From an uncultured Pseudomonadota bacterium (GTDB lineage: Bacteria; Pseudomonadota; Gammaproteobacteria; Burkholderiales; Burkholderiaceae), in assembly GCA_946480245.1 (NCBI GenBank), contig CAMLIZ010000074.1, positions 1 through 21,333 of the forward strand: 21,333 bases of DNA, written 5' to 3'. Under the pieces are notes generated by a model. It did not search any database and was not told the DNA's origin. It saw only the letters and a program-made list of their open reading frames with translations. The first letter of the stretch is position 1. Each line of letters starts with the position of its first letter. Below, piece by piece: positions 1-6,879 of the stretch. The translations under genes and the position numbers were made by a program.

Positions 1-1070
1 GTGACTTCGACCTTGGCCTTCTTGGCCAGCTCGTTTTCTTCGATGTACTTGTTGATGACGCGGGTCATCGCGGCGCGCAGGCCGGTCAGGTGGGTGCCGC
101 CGTCACGCTGGGGGATGTTGTTGGTGAAGCACAGCACTTGCTCGGTGTACGCGCTGTTCCACTGCATGGCCACTTCCACGCCGATGTGCGTGCCGGGGAT
201 GCCGCCGTAGCTCTCTGCCGGGCGCTCGCCTGCGGCGTAGAACGAGGTGGGGTGCAGAACAGTCTTGCCCTTGTTGATGAATTCGACAAAGCCGCGCACG
301 CCACCGGCGCCCGAGAAGTCGTCTTCCTTGCCGCTGCGCTCGTCCTTGAGACGAATGCGCACGCCGTTGTTCAGGAACGAAAGTTCGCGCAGGCGCTTGG
401 CCAGGATCTCGTAGTGGAAGTCGTTGTTCTCTTTGAAGATCTCGGTGTCTGGCAAAAAGTGCACTTCGGTGCCGCGCTTTTCGGTTTCGCCGGTCACCTT
501 CATGGGGCTGACTTCAAAGCCGTCCACGGTGGCCAGCAGGCGGTCTTGCACAAAGCCGCGCGCAAATTCGATCTGGTGCACCTTGCCTTCGCGGCGCACG
601 GTCAGGCGCAGCCATTTGCTCAATGCGTTCACGCAGCTCACGCCCACGCCGTGCAGGCCGCCCGAGACCTTGTAGCTGTTCTGGTTGAACTTGCCGCCCG
701 CGTGCAGCTCGGTCAGCGCGATCTCGGCGGCCGAGCGCTTGGGCTCGTGCTTGTCGTCCATCTTCACGCCGGTGGGAATGCCGCGGCCGTTGTCCGTCAC
801 CGAGATCGAGTTGTCGGTGTGGATGGTCACCACGATGTCGTCGCAGTAGCCCGCCAGCGCCTCGTCGATCGAGTTGTCCACCACCTCGAACACCAGGTGG
901 TGCAAGCCGGTGCCGTCGCTCGTGTCGCCGATGTACATGCCCGGCCGCTTGCGCACCGCCTCCAGCCCTTCGAGGATCTGGATGCTGCTTTCGTCGTAGC
1001 CGCCGCCACCGCTGGGCAGGGGCACGGGAGCGGATGCGGGGGCGGTCGGCGGAGGGGTTTCGGGCGTCAT
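1..1070 (-). CDS. gyrB: DNA gyrase subunit B, N-terminal 356 residues (3' end outside window)
   Basis: ATPase subunit of DNA gyrase, which introduces negative supercoils with GyrA in the cytoplasm. The visible part carries the GHKL ATPase fold: the [15 protein letters not shown] helix with E62 and N66 (matching E. coli E42 and N46), DNGRGIP at 93-99, and the [18 protein letters not shown] lid. The transducer domain follows, up to the conserved [15 protein letters not shown] stretch. The TOPRIM domain and C-terminus lie beyond base 1. The ATG at 1070 gives a Pro/Ala-rich leader of about 20 residues compared with E. coli, which is common in this group; the Shine-Dalgarno is weak (AGAAG). It lies 70 bp downstream of dnaN on the same strand, in the usual dnaA-dnaN-gyrB order. 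Confidence 0.97.
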   Translation of the reverse strand, partial: MTPETPPPTAPASAPVPLPSGGGGYDESSIQILEGLEAVRKRPGMYIGDTSDGTGLHHLVFEVVDNSIDEALAGYCDDIVVTIHTDNSISVTDNGRGIPTGVKMDDKHEPKRSAAEIALTELHAGGKFNQNSYKVSGGLHGVGVSCVNALSKWLRLTVRREGKVHQIEFARGFVQDRLLATVDGFEVSPMKVTGETEKRGTEVHFLPDTEIFKENNDFHYEILAKRLRELSFLNNGVRIRLKDERSGKEDDFSGAGGVRGFVEFINKGKTVLHPTSFYAAGERPAESYGGIPGTHIGVEVAMQWNSAYTEQVLCFTNNIPQRDGGTHLTGLRAAMTRVINKYIEENELAKKAKVEV

Positions 1071-1093
1071 GAGGGTCTTCTAGAAAACGCTGA

Positions 1094-1112
1094 AGCGGGC
1101 ACGCAGCCCGCT
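1094..1112 (-). promoter_or_regulatory. stem-loop between dnaN and gyrB
   Basis: A perfect 7-bp inverted repeat (AGCGGGC, 5-nt loop, GCCCGCT) lies in the 70-bp dnaN-gyrB spacer. Read on the minus strand it is followed a few bases later by GTTTT rather than a clean U-tract. It may be a weak dnaN terminator or attenuator, or an RNA processing/stability element. The repeat is seen directly; the role is inferred. Confidence 0.4.
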
Positions 1113-1140
1113 CCCTGGGGAGAACGACGGCAGCGCTGCG

Positions 1141-2259
1141 TCAGATGCGCATCGGCATCACCACGTACTTGAAGCCGGCCTGCTCGGGCACCGTGATCAG
1201 CGCGCTGGAGTTGGTGTCCTGTAGCTCCAGCTTGACCATCTCCTGGCCCATGTTGGCCAAGGCGTCCATCAGGTAGGTCACGTTGAACCCGATCTCGATC
1301 GCGTCGCCGTCGTAGTCGACCTCGAGTTCTTCCTTGGCTTCTTCCTGCTCGGCGTTGCTGGACGCGATGCGCAGCACGCCGGGCTCGATGTTCAGGCGCA
1401 CGCCCTTGAACTTCTCGCTCGTCAGGATGGCCGCGCGCTGCAGGCTGGCCAGCAAGGGCGCGCGCCCCAACGTGACGTGGTTGCGGTGGTTCTTCGGGAT
1501 CACGCGGTTGTAGTCGGGGAACTTGCCCTCGACCAGCTTGGTCACGAACTCCATGCCGCCAAAGGTGAACTTGGCCTGGTTGTTGGCGAACTGCATCTCG
1601 ATGTGGGGCTGGTTCTCGCCACCCGCATCAGACAACAGGCGCTGCAGCTCGATCACGGTCTTGCGCGGCAGGATGACTTCCTGCTTGGGCACTTCCACAT
1701 CCAGCGTGGCGCTGGCAAAGGCCAGGCGGTGGCCATCGGTGGCGACCAGGCTCAGGGTCTTGCCCTCGGCCACGAACAGGATGCCGTTGAGGTAGTAGCG
1801 GATGTCGTGCACCGCCATCGCGAAGTGCACCTGGTTGATCAGCGCCTTCAGCGACTTCTGCGGCACGCTGAACGCGGGGCCGAAATCGACCGCCTCGTTG
1901 ACCAGCGGAAAGTCGTCTGCCGGCAGCGTCTGCAAGGTGAAGCGGCTCTTGCCGCCTTGCAGCGTGAGCTTGTTCTGCGCCGAGCTCAAGGAGACCAACT
2001 GGTCGGCCGGCAGCATGCGCAGGATGTCGATCAGCTTGCGTGCGCCCACCGTGGTGGCCAGATTGCCTTCGTCGCCGCCCAGCTCGGCGCTGGTGCGCAC
2101 CTGGATCTCGAGATCGCTGGTGGTGAACTCGACCGTGTTGCCGGTCTTGCGCATCAGCACGTTGGCCAGGATCGGCAAGGTGTGCCTGCGCTCCACGATG
2201 CCGGCCACCGCCTGCAAGGCGCCCAGCAATTTTTCCTGCGGAGCTTTCAGAACAATCAT
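1141..2259 (-). CDS. dnaN: DNA polymerase III beta sliding clamp
   Basis: Ring-shaped processivity clamp that tethers DNA polymerase III to DNA. The 372-residue product has the normal family length and reads as a clamp throughout: it begins MIVLKAPQEKLLGALQAVAGIVERRHTLPIL (first 30 or so residues), has the central ATDGHRLA motif typical of the second domain, and ends in the highly conserved YVVMPMRI C-terminus, which belongs to the hydrophobic partner-binding region. The ATG at 2259 follows a strong ribosome-binding site (AAAGAGGAAG, about 4 nt upstream). It sits between dnaA (229 bp upstream) and gyrB, and is probably co-transcribed with dnaA; I could not identify a convincing separate promoter. 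Confidence 0.98.
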   Translation of the reverse strand: MIVLKAPQEKLLGALQAVAGIVERRHTLPILANVLMRKTGNTVEFTTSDLEIQVRTSAELGGDEGNLATTVGARKLIDILRMLPADQLVSLSSAQNKLTLQGGKSRFTLQTLPADDFPLVNEAVDFGPAFSVPQKSLKALINQVHFAMAVHDIRYYLNGILFVAEGKTLSLVATDGHRLAFASATLDVEVPKQEVILPRKTVIELQRLLSDAGGENQPHIEMQFANNQAKFTFGGMEFVTKLVEGKFPDYNRVIPKNHRNHVTLGRAPLLASLQRAAILTSEKFKGVRLNIEPGVLRIASSNAEQEEAKEELEVDYDGDAIEIGFNVTYLMDALANMGQEMVKLELQDTNSSALITVPEQAGFKYVVMPMRI

Positions 2260-2297
2260 GTCTTCCTCTTTAACTGGTCGTTCTAGTAGAGCGCGGT

Positions 2298-2315
2298 GCG
2301 TTCTGTGGAGAACGC
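2298..2315. promoter_or_regulatory. hairpin containing a DnaA-box-like site in the dnaA-dnaN gap
   Basis: GCGTTCT-GTGG-AGAACGC is a perfect 7-bp inverted repeat with a 4-nt loop. Bases 2304-2312 (TGTGGAGAA, reverse TTCTCCACA) are one mismatch from the DnaA box TTATCCACA. On the plus strand it is followed by TATTTT. It could be a DnaA contact, an RNA hairpin ahead of dnaN (57 nt before its ATG at the nearest point is 2298 to 2259, about 39 nt), or both. The function is inferred. Confidence 0.4.
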
Positions 2316-2422
2316 TATTTTCGCCTGGATCTTCAATGCCTTACGACGGCAGGAACCCTGTGCGCCGAGGCCTTGATTGCAGGCTGGCTGACCCCCAACA
2401 ACTTTGCGCTCCTGCGTCAGCC

Positions 2423-2431
2423 TGTGGATGA
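2423..2431 (-). promoter_or_regulatory. DnaA-box-like site, one mismatch
   Basis: TGTGGATGA on the plus strand reads TCATCCACA on the minus strand, one mismatch from TTATCCACA. It lies in the 229-bp dnaA-dnaN gap. That gap also holds the site at 2304-2312 and a weaker two-mismatch site (TTGTCCCCA) at 2451-2459. Such a loose cluster would fit a bipartite origin, but the individual sites are weak. Confidence 0.4.
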
Positions 2432-2488
2432 CTGCCGGGTTCTTCGAAAGTTGTCCCCAGCGTTGTTGCTTGACAGCCGGCCGCATCC

Positions 2489-3970
2489 TCAGCCCTTGAG
2501 CGTCTGCTCGAGCACGTGCAGCTGCTGGTTCAGTTCGCTGTTCTTCTGCCGCTCGCCGCCGATCTTGCGCACCGCATGCAGCACCGTGGTGTGGTCGCGA
2601 CCGCCGAAGAGCTCACCGATTTCCGGCAGGCTCTTCTGCGTCAGCTCCTTGGCCAGGTACATCGCGATCTGCCGCGGCCGGGCAATGCTGGCCGGCCGCT
2701 TCTTGCTGTACATGTCGGCGATCTTGATCTTGTAGAAGTCGGCCACTGTCTTCTGGATGTTCTCCACCGAGATCTGCCGGTTCTGGATGCTCAGCAGGTC
2801 CTTCAGCGCCTCGCGTGCCAGTGCGATGTTGATGTCCTTCTGGCTGAAGCGCGAATACGCCAGCACCTTGCGCAAGGCGCCCTCGAGCTCGCGGACGTTG
2901 GCGCGTACGTTCTTTGCCACGAAGAACGCCACGTCCTCCGGCATCGGCGTGCCCTCGGCCTCTGCCTTGCGGATCAGGATGGCCACGCGCATTTCCAGCT
3001 CGGGCGGCTCGATCGCCACCGTCAGGCCGGCGTCGAAGCGGCTGGTCAGACGCTCGTCGATGTCCACCAGCCCCTTCGGGTAGGTGTCGCTGGTCATGAT
3101 GATGTGGGCCTTCTTCGCGATCAGCGCCTCGAACGCATTGAAGAACTCCTCCTGCGTGCGGTCCTTGCCGGCGAAGAACTGAACGTCGTCGATCAGCAGC
3201 AGGTCCAGCGAGTGGTATTTGGCCTTCAACTCGTCGAAGGTCTTGCGCTGGTAGTTCTTGACCACGTCGGAGATGAACTGCTCGGCGTGCAGGTACAGGA
3301 TGCGCGCATCGGGCTTGTCCTTCAGCAGCGCGTTGCCCACCGCATGGATCAGGTGTGTCTTGCCGAGTCCCACGCCGCCGTAGATGAACAGCGGGTTGTA
3401 CATCTCACCCGGCGCACCGGCCACGTGCAGCGCAGCCGTGCGGGCCATCTGGTTGGCGCGCCCGGCCACCAGCGTGTCGAAGGTCAGGCTGGCGTTCAAG
3501 CGATGGCGCGACGCCGCGGCGGAGGTGGCTCCCGACGGCATGGCGACGGCTGCATTGGCCGCGCCGGCGCCCGCAGGGGCCGCGCTGCGCAGCAGCTCGC
3601 CCACCCCCACCGGTTGTGCATGTGCAAGCACCGCGCTGCGCGGCAGCGGCGCGGCGCGCAGTGGCATCTCCCGCACCGGCTCGCGCGCTGCCAGTGCCAG
3701 CTCCAGCCGCACCGGCTTGCCGGCCAGTTCGCTCAGCACCGATTCGATGCGCGGCGCGTACTGCGTGCGGATCCAGTCGAGTTTGAACCGGTTGGGCACG
3801 CGCACCGACACCACGGCACCGTCGCTGCCATCGTCGCTCAGCTCGGCGGGCGGCAGCGGGCGGATCCAGGTGTTGAATTGCTGTTCGGGCAGCTCGGCGG
3901 CCAAACGCTCACAGCCGCGCTGCCAGAGATCTGCGCTCATTGTGGAGAACTTGTTTTGGAGCGGCCGCAT
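2489..3970 (-). CDS. dnaA: chromosomal replication initiator DnaA
   Basis: AAA+ ATPase that binds DnaA boxes and opens the origin. In the 493-residue product, domain I starts around [21 protein letters not shown] (from residue 15); a low-complexity Ala/Pro linker (domain II) spans about 110-160. The AAA+ core has Walker [10 protein letters not shown] with K204 and Walker [10 protein letters not shown] with D261/D262. The C-terminal DNA-binding domain carries [13 protein letters not shown] at 458-470. I chose the ATG at 3970 because GGAGGA lies 7 nt upstream and it fits a leader of about 25 nt from the promoter at 4001-4029. The ATG at 3940 (MSADLW) is possible but lacks a ribosome-binding site. 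The open frame extends further to 4126, but that would overrun the promoter. Transcription is probably autoregulated (see the DnaA box at 4002). Confidence 0.97.
   Translation of the reverse strand: MRPLQNKFSTMSADLWQRGCERLAAELPEQQFNTWIRPLPPAELSDDGSDGAVVSVRVPNRFKLDWIRTQYAPRIESVLSELAGKPVRLELALAAREPVREMPLRAAPLPRSAVLAHAQPVGVGELLRSAAPAGAGAANAAVAMPSGATSAAASRHRLNASLTFDTLVAGRANQMARTAALHVAGAPGEMYNPLFIYGGVGLGKTHLIHAVGNALLKDKPDARILYLHAEQFISDVVKNYQRKTFDELKAKYHSLDLLLIDDVQFFAGKDRTQEEFFNAFEALIAKKAHIIMTSDTYPKGLVDIDERLTSRFDAGLTVAIEPPELEMRVAILIRKAEAEGTPMPEDVAFFVAKNVRANVRELEGALRKVLAYSRFSQKDINIALAREALKDLLSIQNRQISVENIQKTVADFYKIKIADMYSKKRPASIARPRQIAMYLAKELTQKSLPEIGELFGGRDHTTVLHAVRKIGGERQKNSELNQQLHVLEQTLKG
3941..3949 (-). 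promoter_or_regulatory. DnaA-box-like site at the dnaA 5' end
   Basis: TGTGGAGAA (reverse TTCTCCACA) is one mismatch from consensus. It is identical over ten bases (TGTGGAGAAC) to the site at 2304 in the dnaA-dnaN gap. It lies within the first codons of dnaA, just before the alternative ATG. Possible additional DnaA contact; weak alone. Confidence 0.35.
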
Positions 3971-4000
3971 TGTACGTTCCTCCATCCCTCGCAACCGGTG

Positions 4001-4029
4001 GTTATCCACAGATTCCGGAGCGCGGTCAA
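4001..4029 (-). promoter_or_regulatory. dnaA promoter, sigma70 type
   Basis: On the minus strand TTGACC (4029-4024), a 17-bp spacer, then GATAAC (4006-4001). Transcription would start near 3994, giving a leader of about 25 nt to the dnaA ATG at 3970. The -10 hexamer overlaps the DnaA box at 4002-4010, which is the expected arrangement for DnaA autorepression. The promoter is predicted from sequence only. Confidence 0.65.
4002..4010 (+). promoter_or_regulatory. consensus DnaA box over the dnaA -10 element
   Basis: TTATCCACA is a perfect match to the DnaA box consensus. It lies in the 145-bp dnaA-rpmH gap and covers most of the predicted dnaA -10 hexamer. It would serve both autoregulation and, together with the boxes in rnpA, origin binding. 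Confidence 0.75.
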
Positions 4030-4064
4030 TCCCCTCGGGACGCGGCAGTTCTCGGTGCAAGTGA

Positions 4065-4093
4065 TTGACCGGAAAGGACCTTTTTGCTGTAAT
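4065..4093 (+). promoter_or_regulatory. rpmH promoter, sigma70 type
   Basis: TTGACC (4065-4070), a 17-bp spacer, then TGTAAT (4088-4093): five of six consensus bases at -10. Predicted start near 4100 gives a leader of about 16 nt to the rpmH ATG at 4116. It would drive rpmH-rnpA-yidD-yidC and possibly mnmE. Its -35 region and that of the dnaA promoter form a perfect 9-bp inverted repeat (CGGTCAATC at 4023-4031, GATTGACCG at 4063-4071). Confidence 0.65.
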
Positions 4094-4115
4094 AGTGGGT
4101 TTCCCGGACGCCATC

Positions 4116-4250
4116 ATGAAACGCACTTACCAGCCCTCCAAGGTCCGTCGCGCCCGCACTCACGGCTTTCTGGTTCGCATGAAGACGCGCGGCGGTCGTG
4201 CCGTGATCAATGCGCGCCGCGCCAAGGGCCGCAAGCGCCTCGCCGTCTGA
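4116..4250 (+). CDS. rpmH: 50S ribosomal protein L34
   Basis: A 44-residue, very basic protein of the large ribosomal subunit, of normal length for L34. It begins [18 protein letters not shown] and ends GRKRLAV, matching the family end to end. The ATG at 4116 lies about 23 nt after the predicted -10 element. There is no strong Shine-Dalgarno in the short leader. It is the first gene of the rightward origin operon; rnpA starts 29 bp downstream. Confidence 0.98.
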   Translation: MKRTYQPSKVRRARTHGFLVRMKTRGGRAVINARRAKGRKRLAV

Positions 4251-4279
4251 CCGGCCAGGCCGTCACAGGGCCGCGCCGG

Positions 4280-4813
4280 ATGCAAGACCACCCGGTGCCA
4301 CACGTTTCACCCGGGTCAACGCCGCTGCCGTTGCACCCGCTGGTTCAACGCGTCGATTTCGAACGTGTGCTCGCTGCGCCCACGCGAGCGCGCAGTCCGC
4401 ACTTTGCCTTGCACCACCTGGCAGCCGCTCCCGTGCCGAACTGGCCGCGGCCCGCAAAGCAGGTTGTGCCAGAGTTATCCACGGTTGACGCACCAAGTAC
4501 AGCCGGTTCTGTGGATAACTTCATCCCAAGTGAGACAAGACCGTCGGCACTTTGGCTCGGCACCGTCGTGCCGCGCCGCCACGCCCGACGTTCGGTGACG
4601 CGTACCCTGATCAAGCGCCAAATGCGCGCCGCCGTGCGGCTCCATGCGGCAGCGCTGTCTCATGGCCTGTGGGTTGTGCGACTGCGTGGCAGCTTCGATC
4701 GGCAACAGTTTTCAAGCGCCGCATCCGATGCGCTTCGCTGCGCGGTGCGCGACGAGCTAGAGGCCATGTTGCAGCGCGCGGTGCACGGCATGCGGACCGT
4801 GGCGCCCGCATGA
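4280..4813 (+). CDS. rnpA: ribonuclease P protein component
   Basis: Protein subunit of RNase P, which assists the catalytic RNA in removing 5' leaders from pre-tRNAs. The 177-residue product has an N-terminal LVQRVDFERVLA and HFALHHL strand pattern, then a variable Pro/Ala-rich linker (about 50-90), then the RNA-binding signature beginning VVPRRHARRSVTR at about 96 and continuing TLIKRQMR. The usual RNR core reads RTL here. The length exceeds the E. coli form (about 119) because of the N-terminal extension and linker, as is common in related betaproteobacteria. The linker DNA contains two DnaA boxes. The start at 4280 is the first ATG in frame after rpmH; a later GTG cannot be excluded. The stop overlaps the yidD start (ATGA). 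Confidence 0.92.
   Translation: MQDHPVPHVSPGSTPLPLHPLVQRVDFERVLAAPTRARSPHFALHHLAAAPVPNWPRPAKQVVPELSTVDAPSTAGSVDNFIPSETRPSALWLGTVVPRRHARRSVTRTLIKRQMRAAVRLHAAALSHGLWVVRLRGSFDRQQFSSAASDALRCAVRDELEAMLQRAVHGMRTVAPA
4475..4483 (+). promoter_or_regulatory. DnaA box inside rnpA (forward)
   Basis: TTATCCACG, one mismatch at the last base from TTATCCACA. It is the left arm of a 10-bp inverted repeat (AGTTATCCAC at 4473-4482, GTGGATAACT at 4511-4520) and lies in the rnpA segment that encodes the variable linker (ELSTVD). Confidence 0.6.
4510..4518 (-). promoter_or_regulatory. consensus DnaA box inside rnpA (reverse)
   Basis: TGTGGATAA on the plus strand is a perfect TTATCCACA on the minus strand. It faces the box at 4475 across 26 bases. 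It lies in the rnpA linker segment (SVDNF). Confidence 0.65.
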
Positions 4814-5133
4814 AAAGGCTTGGGTCATTCGTGGGCGTGTTGGGCGGGCTGCCACGGCACGGGTTGATTGCACTGGTTCGGTTCTACCGCTACTTCATCA
4901 GCCCGTCCCTCGGCGCGAACTGCCCGTACCAACCCACTTGCTCGGGCTATGCGCTGCAGGCCCTGCAGCAGCACGGTGCTGCTGCAGGTACGTACCTGGC
5001 GGCTGCGCGCATCGTGCGCTGCCATCCCTGGTGCCTTGGTGGCCCGGATCCCGTGCCAACCCATCCACCGCGTCTGTTCAGCCGCTGGCTGCCCGGCAAC
5101 AAACCAGAACATCCAACCTCGACCTCCTCATGA
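4810..5133 (+). CDS. yidD: membrane protein insertion efficiency factor YidD
   Basis: Small membrane-associated protein thought to help YidC insert inner-membrane proteins. The 107-residue product carries the family core: RFYRYFISPSLGANCPYQPTCS, then GYALQALQQHG, and RCHPWCLGGPDPVP, with the conserved cysteines. The amphipathic N-terminus (LIALVRFYRYFISP) is typical. The ATG at 4810 overlaps the rnpA stop by the ATGA arrangement, and the yidD stop in turn overlaps the yidC start at 5130-5133. No Shine-Dalgarno precedes it, so translation probably depends on coupling to rnpA. The C-terminal tail after about residue 80 is variable, as usual. Confidence 0.96.
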   Translation: MKRLGSFVGVLGGLPRHGLIALVRFYRYFISPSLGANCPYQPTCSGYALQALQQHGAAAGTYLAAARIVRCHPWCLGGPDPVPTHPPRLFSRWLPGNKPEHPTSTSS

Positions 5134-6845
5134 ACGACATTCGCCGCACGGTGCTGTGGGTCGTGTTCGCCTCGTCCCTGTTCTTCCTGTGGGACGCGTG
5201 GAACACCCAGAACGGCCATCCCTCGTTCTTCACGATGTTCGGCAAGCGCCCGGCCGCTGTGCAGACGGCCGCCAGCGGCACGCCCAATGCCACCGCGGCA
5301 TTGCCCACGCCGGCCGCGCTGCCCGGTGCGGCACCGGCCAACGCCGCAGCACCCGTGCCTGCGGCACCGCCCGCAGGCGAGACGGTCACCGTGACCACTG
5401 ATCTGTACAAGGCCACGCTGAGCACGATCGGCGGTGACCTGGTTCGCCTGGAGTTGCTCACGCAGCCCGACCAGGCACATCCGGACCAGCACGTGGTCTT
5501 GTTCGAGCGCGATGCGCCACGCTACTACCTGGCGCAGACCGGTCTGGTGGGGGCCGCCGGCGGCAATGCGCTGCCGAACCACCTGACGCCCATGACGGTG
5601 GAGCCCGGCGCGCGCAGCCTGCAAGGCGATGCCAGGCAGTTGAAGGTCGTATTCAAGTCGCCCGACGTCGGTGGCGCCACGCTGGTCAAGACCTACACGT
5701 TCGAACGTGGCGCCTACACGATCGGCGTGCGCAACGAAGTGACCAACACCTCGAGCGCAGCGATCACACCTCAGCTGTACCTGCAGTTGCTGCGCGACGG
5801 CATACCGGCGGCGAACGAGTCGTCGTTCTACAGCACGTTCACCGGGCCGGCCATCTACACCGAGTCGATGAAGTTCAAGAAGATCACCTTCAAGGACATC
5901 GACAAAGGCAACGTCGAGATCGACAAGAGCGCCGACAACGGCTGGGTTGCGATGGTGCAGCACTACTTCGCGAGCGCGTGGCTGCTGCCTGGCCAGTTGC
6001 CGCGCGAGTACTACGTGAAGAAGGTGGACGCCAACCTGTATGCGGTGGGCGAACTGGTGCCGTTGGGCACCTTGGCGCCGGGCGCCAGCAAGGCGCAGGA
6101 CGCCACACTGTTCGCCGGCCCCGAGGAAGAGAACAAGCTCGCCGCGTTGGCGCCCGGGCTCGAACTCGTCAAGGACTACGGCTGGCTGCGCGTGCTGGCC
6201 AAGCCCCTGTTCTGGCTGCTGACGCATCTGCATCGCCTGATCGGCAATTGGGGCTGGTCCATTGTCGCGCTGGTCGTGGTGCTGAAGGCTGCGTTCTACT
6301 GGCTCAATGCGAGCGCCTATCGCTCGATGGCCAAGATGAAGGCGGTGAACCCGAAGATTGCCGAGATGCGCGAGCGCCTGAAGGACAAGCCGCAGCAGAT
6401 GCAGCAGGAGATGATGCGCATCTACCGCGAAGAGAAGATCAACCCGCTGGGCAGCTGCCTGCCGATCTTCGTTCAGATGCCGTTCTTCATTGCGCTGTAC
6501 TGGGTGCTGCTGTCCAGTGTGGAAATGCGCGGCGCCGCTTGGTTCTGGGTACCTGACCTGTCGCAGGCCGACAAGCTGTTTGGCGTGTTGCCCTTCATCC
6601 ACCTGCCGCTCGGGCCGCTGCCGCTGCTGATGCTGGCCAGCACCTTGCTGCAAACCTCGCTCAACCCGGCGCCGCCCGACCCGGTGCAGGCGAAGATGAT
6701 GTGGATCATGCCGGTGGCCTTCTCGTTCATGTTCTTCGCTTTCCCGGCCGGCCTCGTGCTGTACTGGCTGACCAACAACATTCTGTCGATCGCGCAGCAG
6801 TGGGTGATCAACAAGCGCCTGGGCGTGGTCGGCGGTTCCAAGTAG
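5130..6845 (+). CDS. yidC: membrane protein insertase YidC
   Basis: Inserts and folds inner-membrane proteins with or without the Sec translocon. The 571-residue product has the Gram-negative layout: a first membrane helix at about 5-22 ([18 protein letters not shown]), an Ala/Pro linker, and a large periplasmic beta domain (about 85-340). The conserved Oxa1/YidC core follows from about 355, including the cytoplasmic coiled-coil hairpin ([17 protein letters not shown]), the [20 protein letters not shown] segment, and the final helices ending near [15 protein letters not shown]. The start ATG at 5130 is set by that first helix and by the ATGA overlap with yidD; no Shine-Dalgarno is visible. 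mnmE follows after 34 bp containing a hairpin. Confidence 0.98.
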   Translation: MNDIRRTVLWVVFASSLFFLWDAWNTQNGHPSFFTMFGKRPAAVQTAASGTPNATAALPTPAALPGAAPANAAAPVPAAPPAGETVTVTTDLYKATLSTIGGDLVRLELLTQPDQAHPDQHVVLFERDAPRYYLAQTGLVGAAGGNALPNHLTPMTVEPGARSLQGDARQLKVVFKSPDVGGATLVKTYTFERGAYTIGVRNEVTNTSSAAITPQLYLQLLRDGIPAANESSFYSTFTGPAIYTESMKFKKITFKDIDKGNVEIDKSADNGWVAMVQHYFASAWLLPGQLPREYYVKKVDANLYAVGELVPLGTLAPGASKAQDATLFAGPEEENKLAALAPGLELVKDYGWLRVLAKPLFWLLTHLHRLIGNWGWSIVALVVVLKAAFYWLNASAYRSMAKMKAVNPKIAEMRERLKDKPQQMQQEMMRIYREEKINPLGSCLPIFVQMPFFIALYWVLLSSVEMRGAAWFWVPDLSQADKLFGVLPFIHLPLGPLPLLMLASTLLQTSLNPAPPDPVQAKMMWIMPVAFSFMFFAFPAGLVLYWLTNNILSIAQQWVINKRLGVVGGSK

Positions 6846-6850
6846 CACAG

Positions 6851-6870
6851 CTGGCGCGGCGGCGCGCCAG
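6851..6870 (+). promoter_or_regulatory. hairpin between yidC and mnmE
   Basis: CTGGCGCG-GCGG-CGCGCCAG is a perfect 8-bp GC-rich stem with a 4-nt loop. It begins 6 bases after the yidC stop and ends 9 bases before the mnmE ATG. There is no U-tract, so it is not a standard terminator. It occupies the place where the mnmE ribosome-binding site should be. A role in mnmE translation, partial termination or mRNA end protection is inferred. Confidence 0.45.
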
Positions 6871-6879
6871 AATGACGCG

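Larger units (their letters stand above)
3971..4530. other. candidate replication origin (oriC) neighbourhood, rpmH side
   Basis: The dnaA-rpmH divergent gap plus the 5' third of rnpA contains the three best DnaA boxes in the window: TTATCCACA at 4002, TTATCCACG at 4475, and TGTGGATAA at 4510. Gene order around it is the classic origin set (gyrB, dnaN, dnaA / rpmH, rnpA, yidC, mnmE). The only AT-richer spot is about 4076-4105, at the rpmH promoter. The dnaA-dnaN gap (2260-2488) with two one-mismatch boxes is an alternative or second part. The exact origin boundaries and unwinding element cannot be fixed by eye. Confidence 0.5.

Noticed and set aside
2451..2459. TTGTCCCCA as a further DnaA box
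   Set aside because: Two mismatches from consensus; too weak to count alone.
2470..2475. Perfect TTGACA on the plus strand near the dnaA stop
   Set aside because: No -10 hexamer at 16-18 bp and no plus-strand gene downstream.
2283..2486. 67-residue frame in the dnaA-dnaN gap
   Set aside because: No ribosome-binding site, no recognisable sequence, and it spans the DnaA-box-like sites; more likely non-coding.
2516..4279. Long open frame upstream of and in phase with rnpA, antisense to dnaA
   Set aside because: It is only absence of stop codons. dnaA is unambiguous on the other strand and rnpA has family sequence only from about 4330 on.
4947..6848. 633-residue open frame antisense to yidC
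   Set aside because: Rich in His, Arg, Gln and Gly with no recognisable motif; it mirrors yidC codons in a GC-rich genome, and yidC on the other strand is certain.
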